A DNA stretch of 64,000 nt from positions 62,001 to 126,000 of the forward strand of contig NZ_AFNK01000031.1 in assembly GCF_000238795.1 (NCBI RefSeq). Direction: 5' to 3'. This document shows, piece by piece, positions 1 through 8,915 of the stretch. The notes beneath the pieces are model-generated. The model saw only the letters and a list, made by a program, of their open reading frames with translations. It did not search any database and was not told the origin of the DNA. Origin of the DNA: Haemophilus sputorum CCUG 13788 (GTDB lineage: Bacteria; Pseudomonadota; Gammaproteobacteria; Enterobacterales; Pasteurellaceae). Each line of letters begins with the position of its first letter. The first letter of the stretch is position 1. Position numbers and translations under genes: made by a program.

Positions 1-104
1 TGGTATAGATGCAAGGTTTGTTGAATAGAAACTTATTACTAAGCGATATGCTTTTACCATAAAGAGAAGACAAACCTCACAGGATTTTTCACAAGGAATC
101 AAAA

Positions 105-662
105 ATGAAAAAATATTGGTTAATCCTATTAATGATGTTTGCTGGCAATACCTATGCCAATCCCACTTATGATGTAACCAGAGGGGCATTACAGAATGAT
201 CCTTCATTATGCAGCTATGGTTATAATCCAAATTGCTCATCTCAAGGAGGATATTCTAGTGGTTATTCGAATGTGCCAGTAGCACCACCACGTTCTGACT
301 ACTATGCAGCGATAGCTATCAATAAAGCCACTGGAGGTTGGGGATGGTCAACAGGTCAATTAGGCGCTAATGATGCTTCGCTGGATGCCATAATGAATTG
401 TGAAGAAGCAGGACAAGGAAAATGCGAAGTGGTTGCGACGCAATTAAGTGGCTGTCTTGCTATGGCATCGTCAAAAGATAAAAAAGGGAATTGGACTTAC
501 TTCTTCTCTCATAGTGGCATCTGTGGTTCAGTTGAACAGGAAGCATTATCACATTGCAAAGCCAGCAAAGCTAAAAACTGCCAAATTGAAATTCGTCAAT
601 TAGACGCACATTATAAATACGTTATTGATAAACTCTTATGGGGAAAATTCTCACAAGACTAG
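105..662 (+). CDS. Exported DUF4189-domain protein, copy 1
   Basis: 185 residues. An N-terminal signal peptide (MKKYWLILLMMFAGNTYA) is followed by a Gly/Ser/Tyr-rich linker to about residue 60, then a DUF4189 domain. The domain is recognised by AAIAINKATGGWGWSTG, regularly spaced cysteines and two A-x-x-x-A-x-x-C helices near residues 95-155. It is probably periplasmic or surface-exposed; the molecular function of DUF4189 is not known to me. It is the first of three DUF4189 genes in tandem and shares its leader (CACAAGGAATnAAAAATG) with the next gene, so the pair looks like a local duplication. The first 104 bases of the window hold only this leader. Confidence 0.8.
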   Translation: MKKYWLILLMMFAGNTYANPTYDVTRGALQNDPSLCSYGYNPNCSSQGGYSSGYSNVPVAPPRSDYYAAIAINKATGGWGWSTGQLGANDASLDAIMNCEEAGQGKCEVVATQLSGCLAMASSKDKKGNWTYFFSHSGICGSVEQEALSHCKASKAKNCQIEIRQLDAHYKYVIDKLLWGKFSQD

Positions 663-761
663 CATAAATACTTGTGCATGAATTTTAAAAAGCTTCGCAC
701 CACCTTAATCTTCTTGATGCAAGAGCGGTCAAATTTCTCTCACTTTTTACAAGGAATAAAA

Positions 762-1292
762 ATGAAAAAATATTGGTTAATTCTATTCATGATGCTTGCT
801 TGCAGCCCTTATGCGAATAGCTGTGGTGGGCAATTTGATCCAGCAACTGGAACGTGTCGAATTATTGGTCCTGATGGAAGAATGATTATCTATAATTCAG
901 CCCCTCCACAAGGGGGATATTCAAATGCGCAAGTAGGACCACCAGTCGGTTCTGACTACTATGCTGCCATTGCCATCAATAAAGCCACTGGAGATTGGGG
1001 ATGGTCAACTGGCTTTTTAGGCGAATCTGTGGCGATTATGGATGCAAGAATGCACTGTGAAAAAGCAGAACGAGGAGAATGCGAAGGAGCGGCAACACAA
1101 TTAAATGGCTGTCTTGCTATGGCATCTTCAAAAGATAAAAACGGGAATTGGACTTACTTCTTCTCTCGTTCTGGCATCTGTGGCACAGTTGAACAGGAAG
1201 CGTTATTAAATTGCCAAGCCAGCAAAGCTAAAAACTGCCAAATTGAAATTCGTCAATTAGACGCGCAATATAAATACTATATGTATCAATAA
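762..1292 (+). CDS. Exported DUF4189-domain protein, copy 2
   Basis: 176 residues from the ATG at 762, chosen because MKKYWLILFMMLACSPYANS is a good signal peptide, matches copy 1 and follows AAGGAA; longer in-frame starts at 672 add no plausible sequence. The C-terminal 120 residues are nearly identical to copy 1 (SDYYAAIAINKATG, the NGCLAMASSKDKNGNW block, KNCQIEIRQLDAQYKY). The N-terminal linker after the signal peptide differs completely, being Cys/Gly-rich instead of Tyr/Gly-rich. This pattern indicates duplication followed by diversification of the exposed linker. Function unknown. Confidence 0.78.
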   Translation: MKKYWLILFMMLACSPYANSCGGQFDPATGTCRIIGPDGRMIIYNSAPPQGGYSNAQVGPPVGSDYYAAIAINKATGDWGWSTGFLGESVAIMDARMHCEKAERGECEGAATQLNGCLAMASSKDKNGNWTYFFSRSGICGTVEQEALLNCQASKAKNCQIEIRQLDAQYKYYMYQ

Positions 1293-1307
1293 ACGCTTAA
1301 AATCAAT

Positions 1308-1332
1308 CTAGGGCGTATCAAATACGCCCTAG
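1308..1332 (+). terminator. Perfect 10-bp hairpin between two DUF4189 genes
   Basis: CTAGGGCGTA pairs exactly with TACGCCCTAG around a 5-base loop. No long T-run follows, so it may be a weak terminator or an mRNA stabiliser inside the cluster. It lies just before the ribosome site of the 1346 gene. Confidence 0.5.
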
Positions 1333-1345
1333 CAAAAGGATTATT

Positions 1346-1780
1346 ATGAAAAGATTACTTACATTAGCTTTATGTGCTTTATCCGTTTCAGTTTCTGCGA
1401 AAACACCTTCAATCGAAGATCAAATGTCGTATCCACCACGACCGCCACTTCTAGATTTTCCTAATTGGTGGAGTGTAATTGCTTATAATCCACAAAATGG
1501 TGCTTTTGGTTATGGCGAGGGAGGTATGATAAAGGCTGCTCAAAATAAAGCACTAAAAGATTGCGAGCTTGCTTCAAATGATGCAAATAAACAATATTGT
1601 CAAATTGTCACAGAAGCTAATCATGCTTGTGTCGCATTGGCAACGGGAGACTCCCCTGAAAAATATGCCGCAGTTCGCAATTTCAGAATGAAGCGAGAAG
1701 AAGCTGAACAAGAAGCCTTGGCTGCCTGTAAAACGAATTCAGCGAATTGCACAATCACTTTCTCTGCTTGCGAAAAATAA
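1346..1780 (+). CDS. Exported DUF4189-domain protein, copy 3
   Basis: 144 residues. The signal peptide is about residues 1-18 (ends VSVSA), followed directly by a DUF4189 domain (WWSVIAYNPQNGAFGYGEGG, then Cys-bearing helices with CELA, CQIV, CKTN and CTITFSACEK). It is shorter than the two upstream paralogues because it lacks the Gly-rich linker, and it is clearly diverged from them. A ribosome site (AAAGGA) lies 7 bases upstream. Probably periplasmic; function unknown. Confidence 0.75.
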   Translation: MKRLLTLALCALSVSVSAKTPSIEDQMSYPPRPPLLDFPNWWSVIAYNPQNGAFGYGEGGMIKAAQNKALKDCELASNDANKQYCQIVTEANHACVALATGDSPEKYAAVRNFRMKREEAEQEALAACKTNSANCTITFSACEK

Positions 1781-1800
1781 TCTTAAAAAAGGAACGCTCT

Positions 1801-2562
1801 ATGAAAAAAATCTTACTTTGCCTATGTCTCTTTTCTTCTGCCGCTTATGCTAACCAATGTGAAATCATTGATAGCGAATTAGCAGCAAGTTATTCAGAGA
1901 TGGAAACCTACGGCAACTATAACGAAAAGAATGAAGAAAAATACCAGTCTTCAGAAAAACGTTTTAAAGACGCACTAGCCAAAATTGAAAAATTAGAAGG
2001 CAAATTCTGCACTTGGGAAAAAGCACCTGAAGTGGGTGTTGGCATGCTCACTTCAGAAGACCAAAAACTGCAAATTCTTGTTTGGGATTGGCAATCTGGC
2101 GGGACAATGCACGAATATGGCAGCATTTGGCGTTATCAGCTACCTAATGGCACTTGGAAAACGGAAGTTAATGAGTTAAGCTCTTTTATAACCAGACTAG
2201 TACCGCTTAAATTGAATGGAAAACCTTACTATTATATAGAAACCTCTGACATCTACAGTCAATGTCATCATGCAATCGCAGCGAAATTTTATCAAATTAC
2301 GGAAAAAGGTTTAGAAGAAGCCAATCTGATTCAAGGTAAAAAACCAACTTCTAATATTGAGGTATCGTTTATCTCATATACGAATAATGATTTACCAGAA
2401 TCGAATGCCTATTTTGATTACGACTTGAAAAATAACCGCTTTAGCTTCCCGTTAGTACATCAATTTGAAGATACCTGTGGTAACGGAAAAATGACCTCAG
2501 AACGCATTTATTATCGTTTTGATGGCAAACACTTTGTAAAAGAGAAAAAAGCGAAGAAATAA
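1801..2562 (+). CDS. Exported protein of unknown function
   Basis: 253 residues from the ATG at 1801, which is preceded by AAAGGAACG and gives a signal peptide (MKKILLCLCLFSSAAYA). The mature protein has a Lys/Glu-rich helical stretch (about 25-65), then a predicted mostly beta domain with many aromatic residues (LQILVWDWQSGGTMHEYGSIW, YRFDGKHFVKE). No family recognised. It closely follows the DUF4189 genes and shares a terminator at 2591, so it is probably the last gene of that transcription unit. Confidence 0.65.
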   Translation: MKKILLCLCLFSSAAYANQCEIIDSELAASYSEMETYGNYNEKNEEKYQSSEKRFKDALAKIEKLEGKFCTWEKAPEVGVGMLTSEDQKLQILVWDWQSGGTMHEYGSIWRYQLPNGTWKTEVNELSSFITRLVPLKLNGKPYYYIETSDIYSQCHHAIAAKFYQITEKGLEEANLIQGKKPTSNIEVSFISYTNNDLPESNAYFDYDLKNNRFSFPLVHQFEDTCGNGKMTSERIYYRFDGKHFVKEKKAKK

Positions 2563-2590
2563 TTGATTGACTTGCTTCATATCAACAAAC

Positions 2591-2617
2591 AAAGGGGCGT
2601 ACATCATACGCCCCTTT
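2591..2617. terminator. Bidirectional terminator between the DUF4189 cluster and mqo
   Basis: AAAGGGGCGTA and TACGCCCCTTT form an 11-bp perfect stem with a 5-base loop (CATCA). A/T flanks on both sides suit the two convergent genes. Confidence 0.8.
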
Positions 2618-2636
2618 AGTTCATTAAAATCAACAC

Positions 2637-4106
2637 CTACACACCTAACCATTTTTCAGCTTTCGCTCTTACCTCATGAATCAAAGCTGGATTATCTCGC
2701 AATTTTTCACCATAAGTTGGCACAATTGCTTTTAATTTCTCTGCTAATTCTGGTTGTTGCGCAATAAAACATTGGCTAAGTACGCTTAACATCGCATCCA
2801 CCGAAGTTGAAGCACCAGGAGATGCACCAAGTAGGCCTGCAATGCTTTTATCTTCCGAAGTAATCACTTCTGTGCCAAAACATAACACGCCTTTTTCATT
2901 CGGCTGATCTTTGATAATTTGCACACGCTGACCTGCGATAATCACATCCCAATCTTCACTTTTGGCATCAGGCAAGAAAGCGCGTAAATCTTCCATGCGC
3001 TGCTCTTTCGTTAAAAGCGCCTGCTTAATTAAATATTGTGTCAGTGGGATATTTTTGCAGCCAGCAAGCATCATGGTAACAAAATTATCTGCCTTAAATG
3101 AGCTTGGGAAATCCCATTGTGAACCATTTTTCAGAAATTTCGTGGTAAAGCCAGCGAAAGGCCCAAATAACAAGGTTTTCTTACCCTCAATAAAGCGGGT
3201 ATCTAAATGCGGCACCGACATTGGGGGCGCACCAATTTTCGCTTTACCATAAACTTTAGCATGGTGTTTTTCCACGATTTCAGGATTGCGACACACCATA
3301 AAAATTCCACTCACAGGGAAACCACCGATATGTCTCGCTTCTTGAATATGGCTTTTTTGTAATAAGTTAAGCGAACCGCCGCCACAACCAATAAAGACAA
3401 ATTTGCAATCGTGTTGGAAAATTTGACCGCTTGCATCTTTAACAGATAAACGCCAACCCTCTGCGGTTTTATCTAAGCCACAAACTGGATGATTCACTTC
3501 TAAGCGGCAACCTGATTTGACTAAGTGCTTAAAGAGTTTACGGGTTAACTCCCCAAAATTGACATCAGTACCGTGCTCCATCCATGTTGCTGCAACTGGC
3601 TCTTTATTCACACGGTTTTCCATCATCAATGGAATCCATTGTTTTAACGTTTCTGCATCATCAGCAAATTGCATCCCTTCAAACAGTGGATGAGTTGAAA
3701 GGGTTTCAAAACGTTTTTTCAAGAATTTGACATCTTTTTCGCCTTGCACAAAACTCATATGTGGCAATTTACGGATAAAATCCGCTGGATTTTCAATGCA
3801 ACCAGTTTCCACCAAATATGACCAAAGCTCTAACGAAAGCTGATATTTTTCGTTAATATCAAGCGCTTTGCTAATATCAATAGTGCCATCTGCTTTTTCA
3901 GCAGTATAGTTTAGTTCACAAAGTGCAGCATGCCCTGTGCCTGCATTATGCCATTCATTAGAGCTTTCTAACGCAATATCTGGTTCAGCTTCAAAAATGG
4001 TAATGCTTTTCTCTGGCATTAAAGCTTTTAACAGCGTGCCAAGCGTGCCACTCATAATACCCGCACCAATCAGCACAATGTCAGATTGTGAGTGTAATTG
4101 ACTCAT
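2637..4106 (-). CDS. mqo: Malate:quinone oxidoreductase
   Basis: 489 residues, the usual length for Mqo. The N-terminal FAD dinucleotide-binding fold is visible as [18 protein letters not shown], followed by the conserved [24 protein letters not shown] block. The C-terminal [17 protein letters not shown] block is also characteristic of the family. The enzyme is a peripheral membrane flavoprotein that oxidises malate to oxaloacetate and passes electrons to quinone, so it feeds the respiratory chain independently of NAD-linked malate dehydrogenase. It stands alone and is read divergently from the gene at 4295. Confidence 0.95.
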   Translation of the reverse strand: MSQLHSQSDIVLIGAGIMSGTLGTLLKALMPEKSITIFEAEPDIALESSNEWHNAGTGHAALCELNYTAEKADGTIDISKALDINEKYQLSLELWSYLVETGCIENPADFIRKLPHMSFVQGEKDVKFLKKRFETLSTHPLFEGMQFADDAETLKQWIPLMMENRVNKEPVAATWMEHGTDVNFGELTRKLFKHLVKSGCRLEVNHPVCGLDKTAEGWRLSVKDASGQIFQHDCKFVFIGCGGGSLNLLQKSHIQEARHIGGFPVSGIFMVCRNPEIVEKHHAKVYGKAKIGAPPMSVPHLDTRFIEGKKTLLFGPFAGFTTKFLKNGSQWDFPSSFKADNFVTMMLAGCKNIPLTQYLIKQALLTKEQRMEDLRAFLPDAKSEDWDVIIAGQRVQIIKDQPNEKGVLCFGTEVITSEDKSIAGLLGASPGASTSVDAMLSVLSQCFIAQQPELAEKLKAIVPTYGEKLRDNPALIHEVRAKAEKWLGV

Positions 4107-4294
4107 AATGATTTCCTTTGTGTTTGTTTTGTTTGAGTTTCTAAGTTAATGATAGTCGCTTAAAATGGCTATTGCAAACGGTTGCCAAAAGATATTTTGC
4201 TAAAGCGATTTAGCCTAAAAAGAGAAAGAATAAATACTAATGAGCAACTAAAAGACTGATATAATTATTAACCTTTTTATCATTGGAGAGACTT

Positions 4295-4612
4295 ATGCAG
4301 TTCAAAGATTATTTAGCCAGCTTTCCCGCTATCGATCATCTTCGCGGTTTAGACGTTAAAAACGCCACAGGAGAAGTTATTCACACGATTCCTGCGATTG
4401 AGGGCAAATTAGGCTCATTAAAACTCTATCATGCCCTATTTGCAAAATTCGATGGAAAACTGACCGCTTGTAGCGCGCAACAAGGGCTAGAATGGTTTGC
4501 TGAACATGTTGAAGATGCCAAACAATACCCAGGAAAACATCCAAATATTGATTTACTCAATCAAGTCATCTCTGAAAATTTACAACTGAGTTTGGTACCA
4601 CTTATCAAATAA
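4295..4612 (+). CDS. Small DUF2322-like protein
   Basis: 105 residues. The ATG at 4295 is preferred over an in-frame TTG at 4283 because GGAGAG sits 5 bases before it. The protein is soluble, has no signal peptide and resembles the DUF2322 family (FKDYLASFPAIDHLRGLDVKN opening), whose function is unknown. It is followed after 10 bases by an exported-protein gene, so the two are probably cotranscribed. Confidence 0.65.
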   Translation: MQFKDYLASFPAIDHLRGLDVKNATGEVIHTIPAIEGKLGSLKLYHALFAKFDGKLTACSAQQGLEWFAEHVEDAKQYPGKHPNIDLLNQVISENLQLSLVPLIK

Positions 4613-4622
4613 CGGAGGAAAT

Positions 4623-5192
4623 ATGAAAAAGTATTCATGGGCTATCATTTATGCATTCGTTACTGGGCTAATCTTCCCAAACGCTTTTGCGGCTGAAAAA
4701 ACAGAAAATAAAACGCCAGCTAAAACTCAACCACAAACTAAAGCGCCAGCACCAGCTAAAAAAAGCACGAAACCACAACAAAAAGAAACGCCCCAAAGCG
4801 CCCCTCAAAATGAAGAGCTTGAGCAATTTAATCGTAACGTAAGCATTCAATTTATTGCGCGTGGTGTGCAGACAGAAGAAAACAATCAATCTTATGTTAC
4901 ATTAACCTATCAGATTCAAAATAAAGGCAAAAACCAAATCCAATCTCTTGGCTGGGTTTCCTCTTATGTGATTGGAAAACAAACACCATTGTATTCAAAA
5001 GAGTTACCACTTGAATTTGAACCGCCACTTGCTAGTGGCAAGCAAATGGAAATCACCATCCGCCTACCATTAGGCGAACTGCCAGAAGCTGCACAAAAGC
5101 AATTTCTCAGCAAAACGGCTGATATCCGTGCGATTAACAAGCCAAAACAAGTGAGCTTCTCAAGTGGCTCAAAAATTGTAGTTACCAAATAA
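4623..5192 (+). CDS. Exported protein with Lys/Pro/Gln-rich linker
   Basis: 189 residues. Signal peptide about 1-23 (ends PNAFA). Residues 25-65 are a low-complexity Lys/Thr/Pro/Gln linker of the kind that spans the periplasm or peptidoglycan. Residues 70-189 form a predicted beta domain (VSIQFIARGVQTEENNQSYV, then an immunoglobulin-like alternation of hydrophobic strands). No family recognised. The start follows a ribosome site (ACGGAGGAAAT) directly after the 4295 gene. Confidence 0.65.
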   Translation: MKKYSWAIIYAFVTGLIFPNAFAAEKTENKTPAKTQPQTKAPAPAKKSTKPQQKETPQSAPQNEELEQFNRNVSIQFIARGVQTEENNQSYVTLTYQIQNKGKNQIQSLGWVSSYVIGKQTPLYSKELPLEFEPPLASGKQMEITIRLPLGELPEAAQKQFLSKTADIRAINKPKQVSFSSGSKIVVTK

Positions 5193-5197
5193 TAAAT

Positions 5198-5233
5198 AAA
5201 GGGTTAAAGCCAACTTGCTTTAACCCTTTATTT
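5198..5233. terminator. Bidirectional terminator
   Basis: AAAGGGTTAAAGC and GCTTTAACCCTTT form a 13-bp stem with a 6-base loop, followed by ATTTT. It lies between convergent genes at 4623 and 5239. Confidence 0.85.
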
Positions 5234-5238
5234 TCATA

Positions 5239-5706
5239 CTAACCTTCTCGACATTCCAACCAAGGCAACTGCATTCCTTGATAATTTTTGTAATAGATTG
5301 AGCTGCGTTCACGTGCGACTAAATTCACGTAATTACCTGCAATAGGATGGTAAGAACGGTATGTCACCTCAAATCGATTTCCTCTCGCATTCAACACTTT
5401 ATTTTCAAGATGATCAAACGGCATTGCTTTGCCGCCATCTAACTGAAAATAGAAGCCGAAATTATCTTTCAATCGACTTTCTCTTGAAAGTGGGAAATAG
5501 GTTGCTAAATAAGAAGTCTCACCGGTTTCTGCATTATTGCAAGAGTAATAATAACGCTTGTAGTCTTTCGGGTTATTCAACTCAGCTTGACTAATTTCAT
5601 CTTTTAAAAAACCGGTTTTTACCGTTTTCTTAGGTACAGGTTGGCTTTTACAAGCAAATAATCCTAGTGCAACTACGCTTAATAAAACAATTTTAAGTTT
5701 GTTCAT
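5239..5706 (-). CDS. Putative lipoprotein
   Basis: 155 residues. The N-terminus has a lipobox, VALGLFAC, with Cys19 as the predicted lipidated residue. The mature part is small, basic and rich in aromatic residues, with four cysteines (including CNNAETG and LECREG) that could form disulfides. I do not recognise the family. It is probably an outer-membrane-anchored periplasmic protein, transcribed alone. Confidence 0.65.
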   Translation of the reverse strand: MNKLKIVLLSVVALGLFACKSQPVPKKTVKTGFLKDEISQAELNNPKDYKRYYYSCNNAETGETSYLATYFPLSRESRLKDNFGFYFQLDGGKAMPFDHLENKVLNARGNRFEVTYRSYHPIAGNYVNLVARERSSIYYKNYQGMQLPWLECREG

Positions 5707-5906
5707 AAAATTCCGAGATAAGAGATATATAAAGAAAAATGGTCATTATGATAGCTTAATTTTTAGTTAATAGCTTATTTTTCTGTATCTCAAATTCTAT
5801 TCATTTTGATTATGAGTTATTTTCATCATGAGAGATTTGCTTGCCAGGCCTCAAATGTGTAAACTGCTGGCGCTTTTATACAGACTTTTATCCTAGGGAT
5901 TTTAAA

Positions 5907-7829
5907 ATGAAAAAAAATGTGATTACTTCAGCGATCTTATTAGCGATTCCGGCATTAGCGGCGGCTGAAGATGTGGCAAAATTAGATGTGATTAACGTCT
6001 ATTCTGCCTCAGCCACGCCAACGAGCCTTCATCAAACCGCTTCATCTGTTACCGTTTTAACCGAAAAAGATTTTGCACAACGTGGTGCGACTTATGTCAG
6101 TGATGTGTTGAAAACGGTACCAAGCTTAGCTGTAAGTGCTTCTGGCGGTCGTGGCACATTAACTAATGTATTCTTACGTGGTGCGGATGCAAACCACACT
6201 GCTGTGATTATTGATGGCGTGAAAGTGAACCCTGTTTCTGGCTATGGCTTTGATTTCGGTGGCTTAGCATTAAGCAATATCGACCGCATTGAAGTACTAC
6301 GCGGTGAACAATCTGCCCTTTGGGGAAGTGATGCCATGGGTGGTGTAATTTATATCACCACGAAAAAAGGTTTAGAAAAAGGCAAAACCTTCAATGTCGA
6401 TTACGATTTTGGCACAGGCTCGAATCGCACAGTGGATGGTTCATTAACCCTTTCAGGCTCAAACAACAATTTCTATTATGCTTTACATGGTGACAGTCAC
6501 CACACCAAAGGCATTTCAGCACTCAGCAAAAACCGCTTTAACTACACTGCGCAAGATGGCACAGCGGTAAGTACCGGTGGCTCAAGCGAACGCGATAAAT
6601 TCCATCGTGATAACGCTTCTCTTCGTTTCGGCTATGACGATAACCAAAAAGGTTTCGACTTCTTAACCTCTCACAGCAGCCAAACAGCTAACTTTGATAA
6701 CAGCGCAACGGATGAAAAAGGCCACTACACCCGTACACGTGACACCTTATTCAAATTAAGTGGTTTCTTAGGTAATGATGATGAATTGCTTAAACACAAA
6801 GTGGGAGTAAGCCATCTCAAAACTGACAGCGATACCGTTGGCTACACATCGGCTTACGATGCGAAAAAACTCAATGCGAACTATCAATTAGACGTCAATT
6901 TTGATCGTGAAGGCACTCTCACGCAAGGTTTAAGCTTTTTAACTGACTATCAAAAAACAGATTTCAACTCGTCTTATTTCAATAATGCAGGTAATAAAAA
7001 ACTTGTTGAGAAAAGCTTAGCGGCAGAATATCGCTTATTACACGATGCAGATCATAGCTTAAATATTAGTGGTCGTTACACTGACAGCTCTGAATACGAA
7101 AACTCATGGACGGGCCGTATCGCTGGCGCTTACCGTTTACACAACAATGTGAAAGCCCACGCAAGTTTCGGTTCAGCAATTCAAAACCCGACGATCACTG
7201 AATATTACGGTTACAACGCGCGATATATCGGTAACCCGAATTTACAACCAGAGAAAAGTGTAGGTGGCGATGTTGGTTTCTTGTTTGAAACCAATGATGG
7301 GCGTCACAGCTTTGATGTGACTTATTTCGCTCGCAACGTGAAAAACGCGATTAGCAGCGAAGTAATCAACTTTACCACTTATGCAAGCCGTGCAGTAAAC
7401 CTTGAAGGTAAAAGCAAAGTGAAAGGTGTTGAAGTGGCTTACAACGGTAAAATCACCGATGTATTAACTGCTTACGCTAACTACACCTACACACAAACCC
7501 GAGATAGCAAAGGCGCTGAATTGACACGTCGTCCAAAACATTTGGCGAACGCAGGCTTAGCATACCAAATCACTGAAAAATTGGGCACAGATGTAAATGT
7601 CTCTTACACAGGCAAACGCATGGATACCTACTATTCACCAACCTACAGCACGCATAAAGTAAAATTGCCATCTTACACCTTGGCAAACTTAGGCGTGAAC
7701 TATAAAGTAGCGGATAGCTTGACGATTTATGCGAACCTTAACAACGTATTCAATAAAAAATATGAAAACGTACTGGGCTACGGCCAAGAAGGACGTAATG
7801 TTTACGTTGGGTTGAAAGGATCGTTCTAA
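5907..7829 (+). CDS. btuB: BtuB-like TonB-dependent outer-membrane receptor
   Basis: 640 residues from ATG 5907, chosen because it opens a signal peptide (MKKNVITSAILLAIPALAAA); an upstream in-frame ATG at 5841 adds 22 unlikely residues. A TonB-box-like stretch (KLDVINVYSA) follows, then a plug domain (about 45-150: VFLRGADANHTAVIIDGVKV, RIEVLRGEQSALWGSDAMGG) and a 22-strand-type barrel ending in Phe. Plug and barrel resemble the cobalamin receptor BtuB. The next two genes are BtuF-like and BtuC-like, which supports vitamin B12 or another corrinoid as substrate. No cobalamin riboswitch is evident in the 200-base leader. Confidence 0.82.
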   Translation: MKKNVITSAILLAIPALAAAEDVAKLDVINVYSASATPTSLHQTASSVTVLTEKDFAQRGATYVSDVLKTVPSLAVSASGGRGTLTNVFLRGADANHTAVIIDGVKVNPVSGYGFDFGGLALSNIDRIEVLRGEQSALWGSDAMGGVIYITTKKGLEKGKTFNVDYDFGTGSNRTVDGSLTLSGSNNNFYYALHGDSHHTKGISALSKNRFNYTAQDGTAVSTGGSSERDKFHRDNASLRFGYDDNQKGFDFLTSHSSQTANFDNSATDEKGHYTRTRDTLFKLSGFLGNDDELLKHKVGVSHLKTDSDTVGYTSAYDAKKLNANYQLDVNFDREGTLTQGLSFLTDYQKTDFNSSYFNNAGNKKLVEKSLAAEYRLLHDADHSLNISGRYTDSSEYENSWTGRIAGAYRLHNNVKAHASFGSAIQNPTITEYYGYNARYIGNPNLQPEKSVGGDVGFLFETNDGRHSFDVTYFARNVKNAISSEVINFTTYASRAVNLEGKSKVKGVEVAYNGKITDVLTAYANYTYTQTRDSKGAELTRRPKHLANAGLAYQITEKLGTDVNVSYTGKRMDTYYSPTYSTHKVKLPSYTLANLGVNYKVADSLTIYANLNNVFNKKYENVLGYGQEGRNVYVGLKGSF

Positions 7830-7846
7830 TTATTACCCACTCATAA

Positions 7847-7869
7847 GGGCGTGCTTAGCACGCCTTTTT
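7847..7869 (+). terminator. Terminator after btuB
   Basis: GGCGTGC and GCACGCC form a 7-bp GC-rich stem with a TTA loop followed by TTTTT. It separates the receptor from the BtuF-like gene, which may be expressed by read-through. Confidence 0.8.
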
Positions 7870-7902
7870 ACATTCTTGATGGCGTAGCGTATCATTATCT
7901 AT

Positions 7903-8688
7903 ATGCAAAAAACTCGCTTAATTTTAACCGCACTTTTCCTTCCGTTTACCGCTCAGGCTTCGGAACAATTTGTCTCGCTCACGCTTTGCAGCGACAGACT
8001 GCTTATCGAACTGGCGGAGCCTTCGCAAATTGCTGCACAGTCGCCTTATTCGAAAAATCCGTTGATGATGTTGGATAAAATCAATACCGATAAACCTGTT
8101 CTGGAACCGCAATTAACGGAATTATTACCCTATTTGGATAAAACGATTCTGATTAACGAAACCTTTTATCCCCAATTAGTCGCAGAGCTGAAAAAACTCA
8201 ATGTGAAGATTATTCCCATTAACGACAGCCCACAAACGCCCGATGAATTATTTACGCTAATTCTAGACTTAGGCAAACAACTGGGTAATGAGCAAAAGGC
8301 GACTGATTTAGTAACAAAACTCAAATCGCAAAACGTTCACTTAAATCGACCGCTTACTGATACACTGATTTTGTCGGAAACAGGTGTGGTAGAGAGTTAT
8401 TACCCACAATATCCTGTACTGTTAAATTTACTCGGATTAACGCCACTAAAAACACCACTTACCGCACAAAACTTCTCGTTAGAAAAAGTGATTTTAAGCC
8501 AACCAAATGTACTAATTTCACTGACCGACAAACAAGGTTACAATGCACAAGCTGAATTACTGCACCACCCTATGCTGCAAGATTTTTTCAAAAACCAACC
8601 GCTTGTAAGCATTCCGATGAAATATACCTATTGCTTCGATCACGGCGTGTGGCAAGGGGCGGAGAAGATTTATCAACAATTAAAATAA
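7903..8688 (+). CDS. btuF: BtuF-like periplasmic substrate-binding protein
   Basis: 261 residues with a signal peptide (ends FTAQA). It is a class III periplasmic binding protein: VSLTLCSDRLLIELAEPSQI, then two lobes joined by a helix, ending HGVWQGAEKIYQQL. It resembles the cobalamin-binding BtuF/FecB group and should deliver the corrinoid to the BtuC-type permease downstream. No clear Shine-Dalgarno precedes the ATG. An uptake-sequence core (ACCGCACTT) lies inside the signal-peptide codons. The next gene is separated by a MITE-like repeat, which may have split an original btuFC operon. Confidence 0.75.
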   Translation: MQKTRLILTALFLPFTAQASEQFVSLTLCSDRLLIELAEPSQIAAQSPYSKNPLMMLDKINTDKPVLEPQLTELLPYLDKTILINETFYPQLVAELKKLNVKIIPINDSPQTPDELFTLILDLGKQLGNEQKATDLVTKLKSQNVHLNRPLTDTLILSETGVVESYYPQYPVLLNLLGLTPLKTPLTAQNFSLEKVILSQPNVLISLTDKQGYNAQAELLHHPMLQDFFKNQPLVSIPMKYTYCFDHGVWQGAEKIYQQLK

Positions 8689-8698
8689 TGTAGCTGAC

Positions 8699-8865
8699 AA
8701 ATCTCCCCTAACCCCTCTTTGCTAAAGAGGGGGATTTCATTATTAAATTAACCTAGGGTGACGTAGTTACTATTTTTATGTATGAATAATTAAAATAAAT
8801 ACCAAAATTATAAATTATCACCATAATAATTCCCCTCTTTAGCAAAGAGGGGTTAGGGGAGATTT
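8699..8865. repeat. MITE-like element, copy 1 (34-bp perfect terminal inverted repeats)
   Basis: Bases 8699-8732 are the exact reverse complement of 8832-8865 (34 of 34). Each arm contains its own palindrome, CCCCTCTTT-GCT-AAAGAGGGG. The 99-base centre is AT-rich and has no gene. A related copy lies at 29322-29478. The structure is that of a small non-autonomous element or paired-hairpin repeat. It sits between btuF and btuC and could fold in the mRNA. Confidence 0.8.
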
Positions 8866-8915
8866 GACAAAATCAAATTAACAAATGATATTTGGATTAC
8901 ATAGGAAATTGATCA

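Noticed and set aside
2567..2767. 66-codon frame on the plus strand
   Set aside because: It runs through the terminator hairpin and into the end of mqo on the other strand; no start signal.
5707..5906. Possible cobalamin riboswitch before the BtuB-like gene
   Set aside because: The leader is only 200 bases, and I could not find the conserved B12-box or the usual stem pattern; only A/T-rich sequence and weak repeats are seen.
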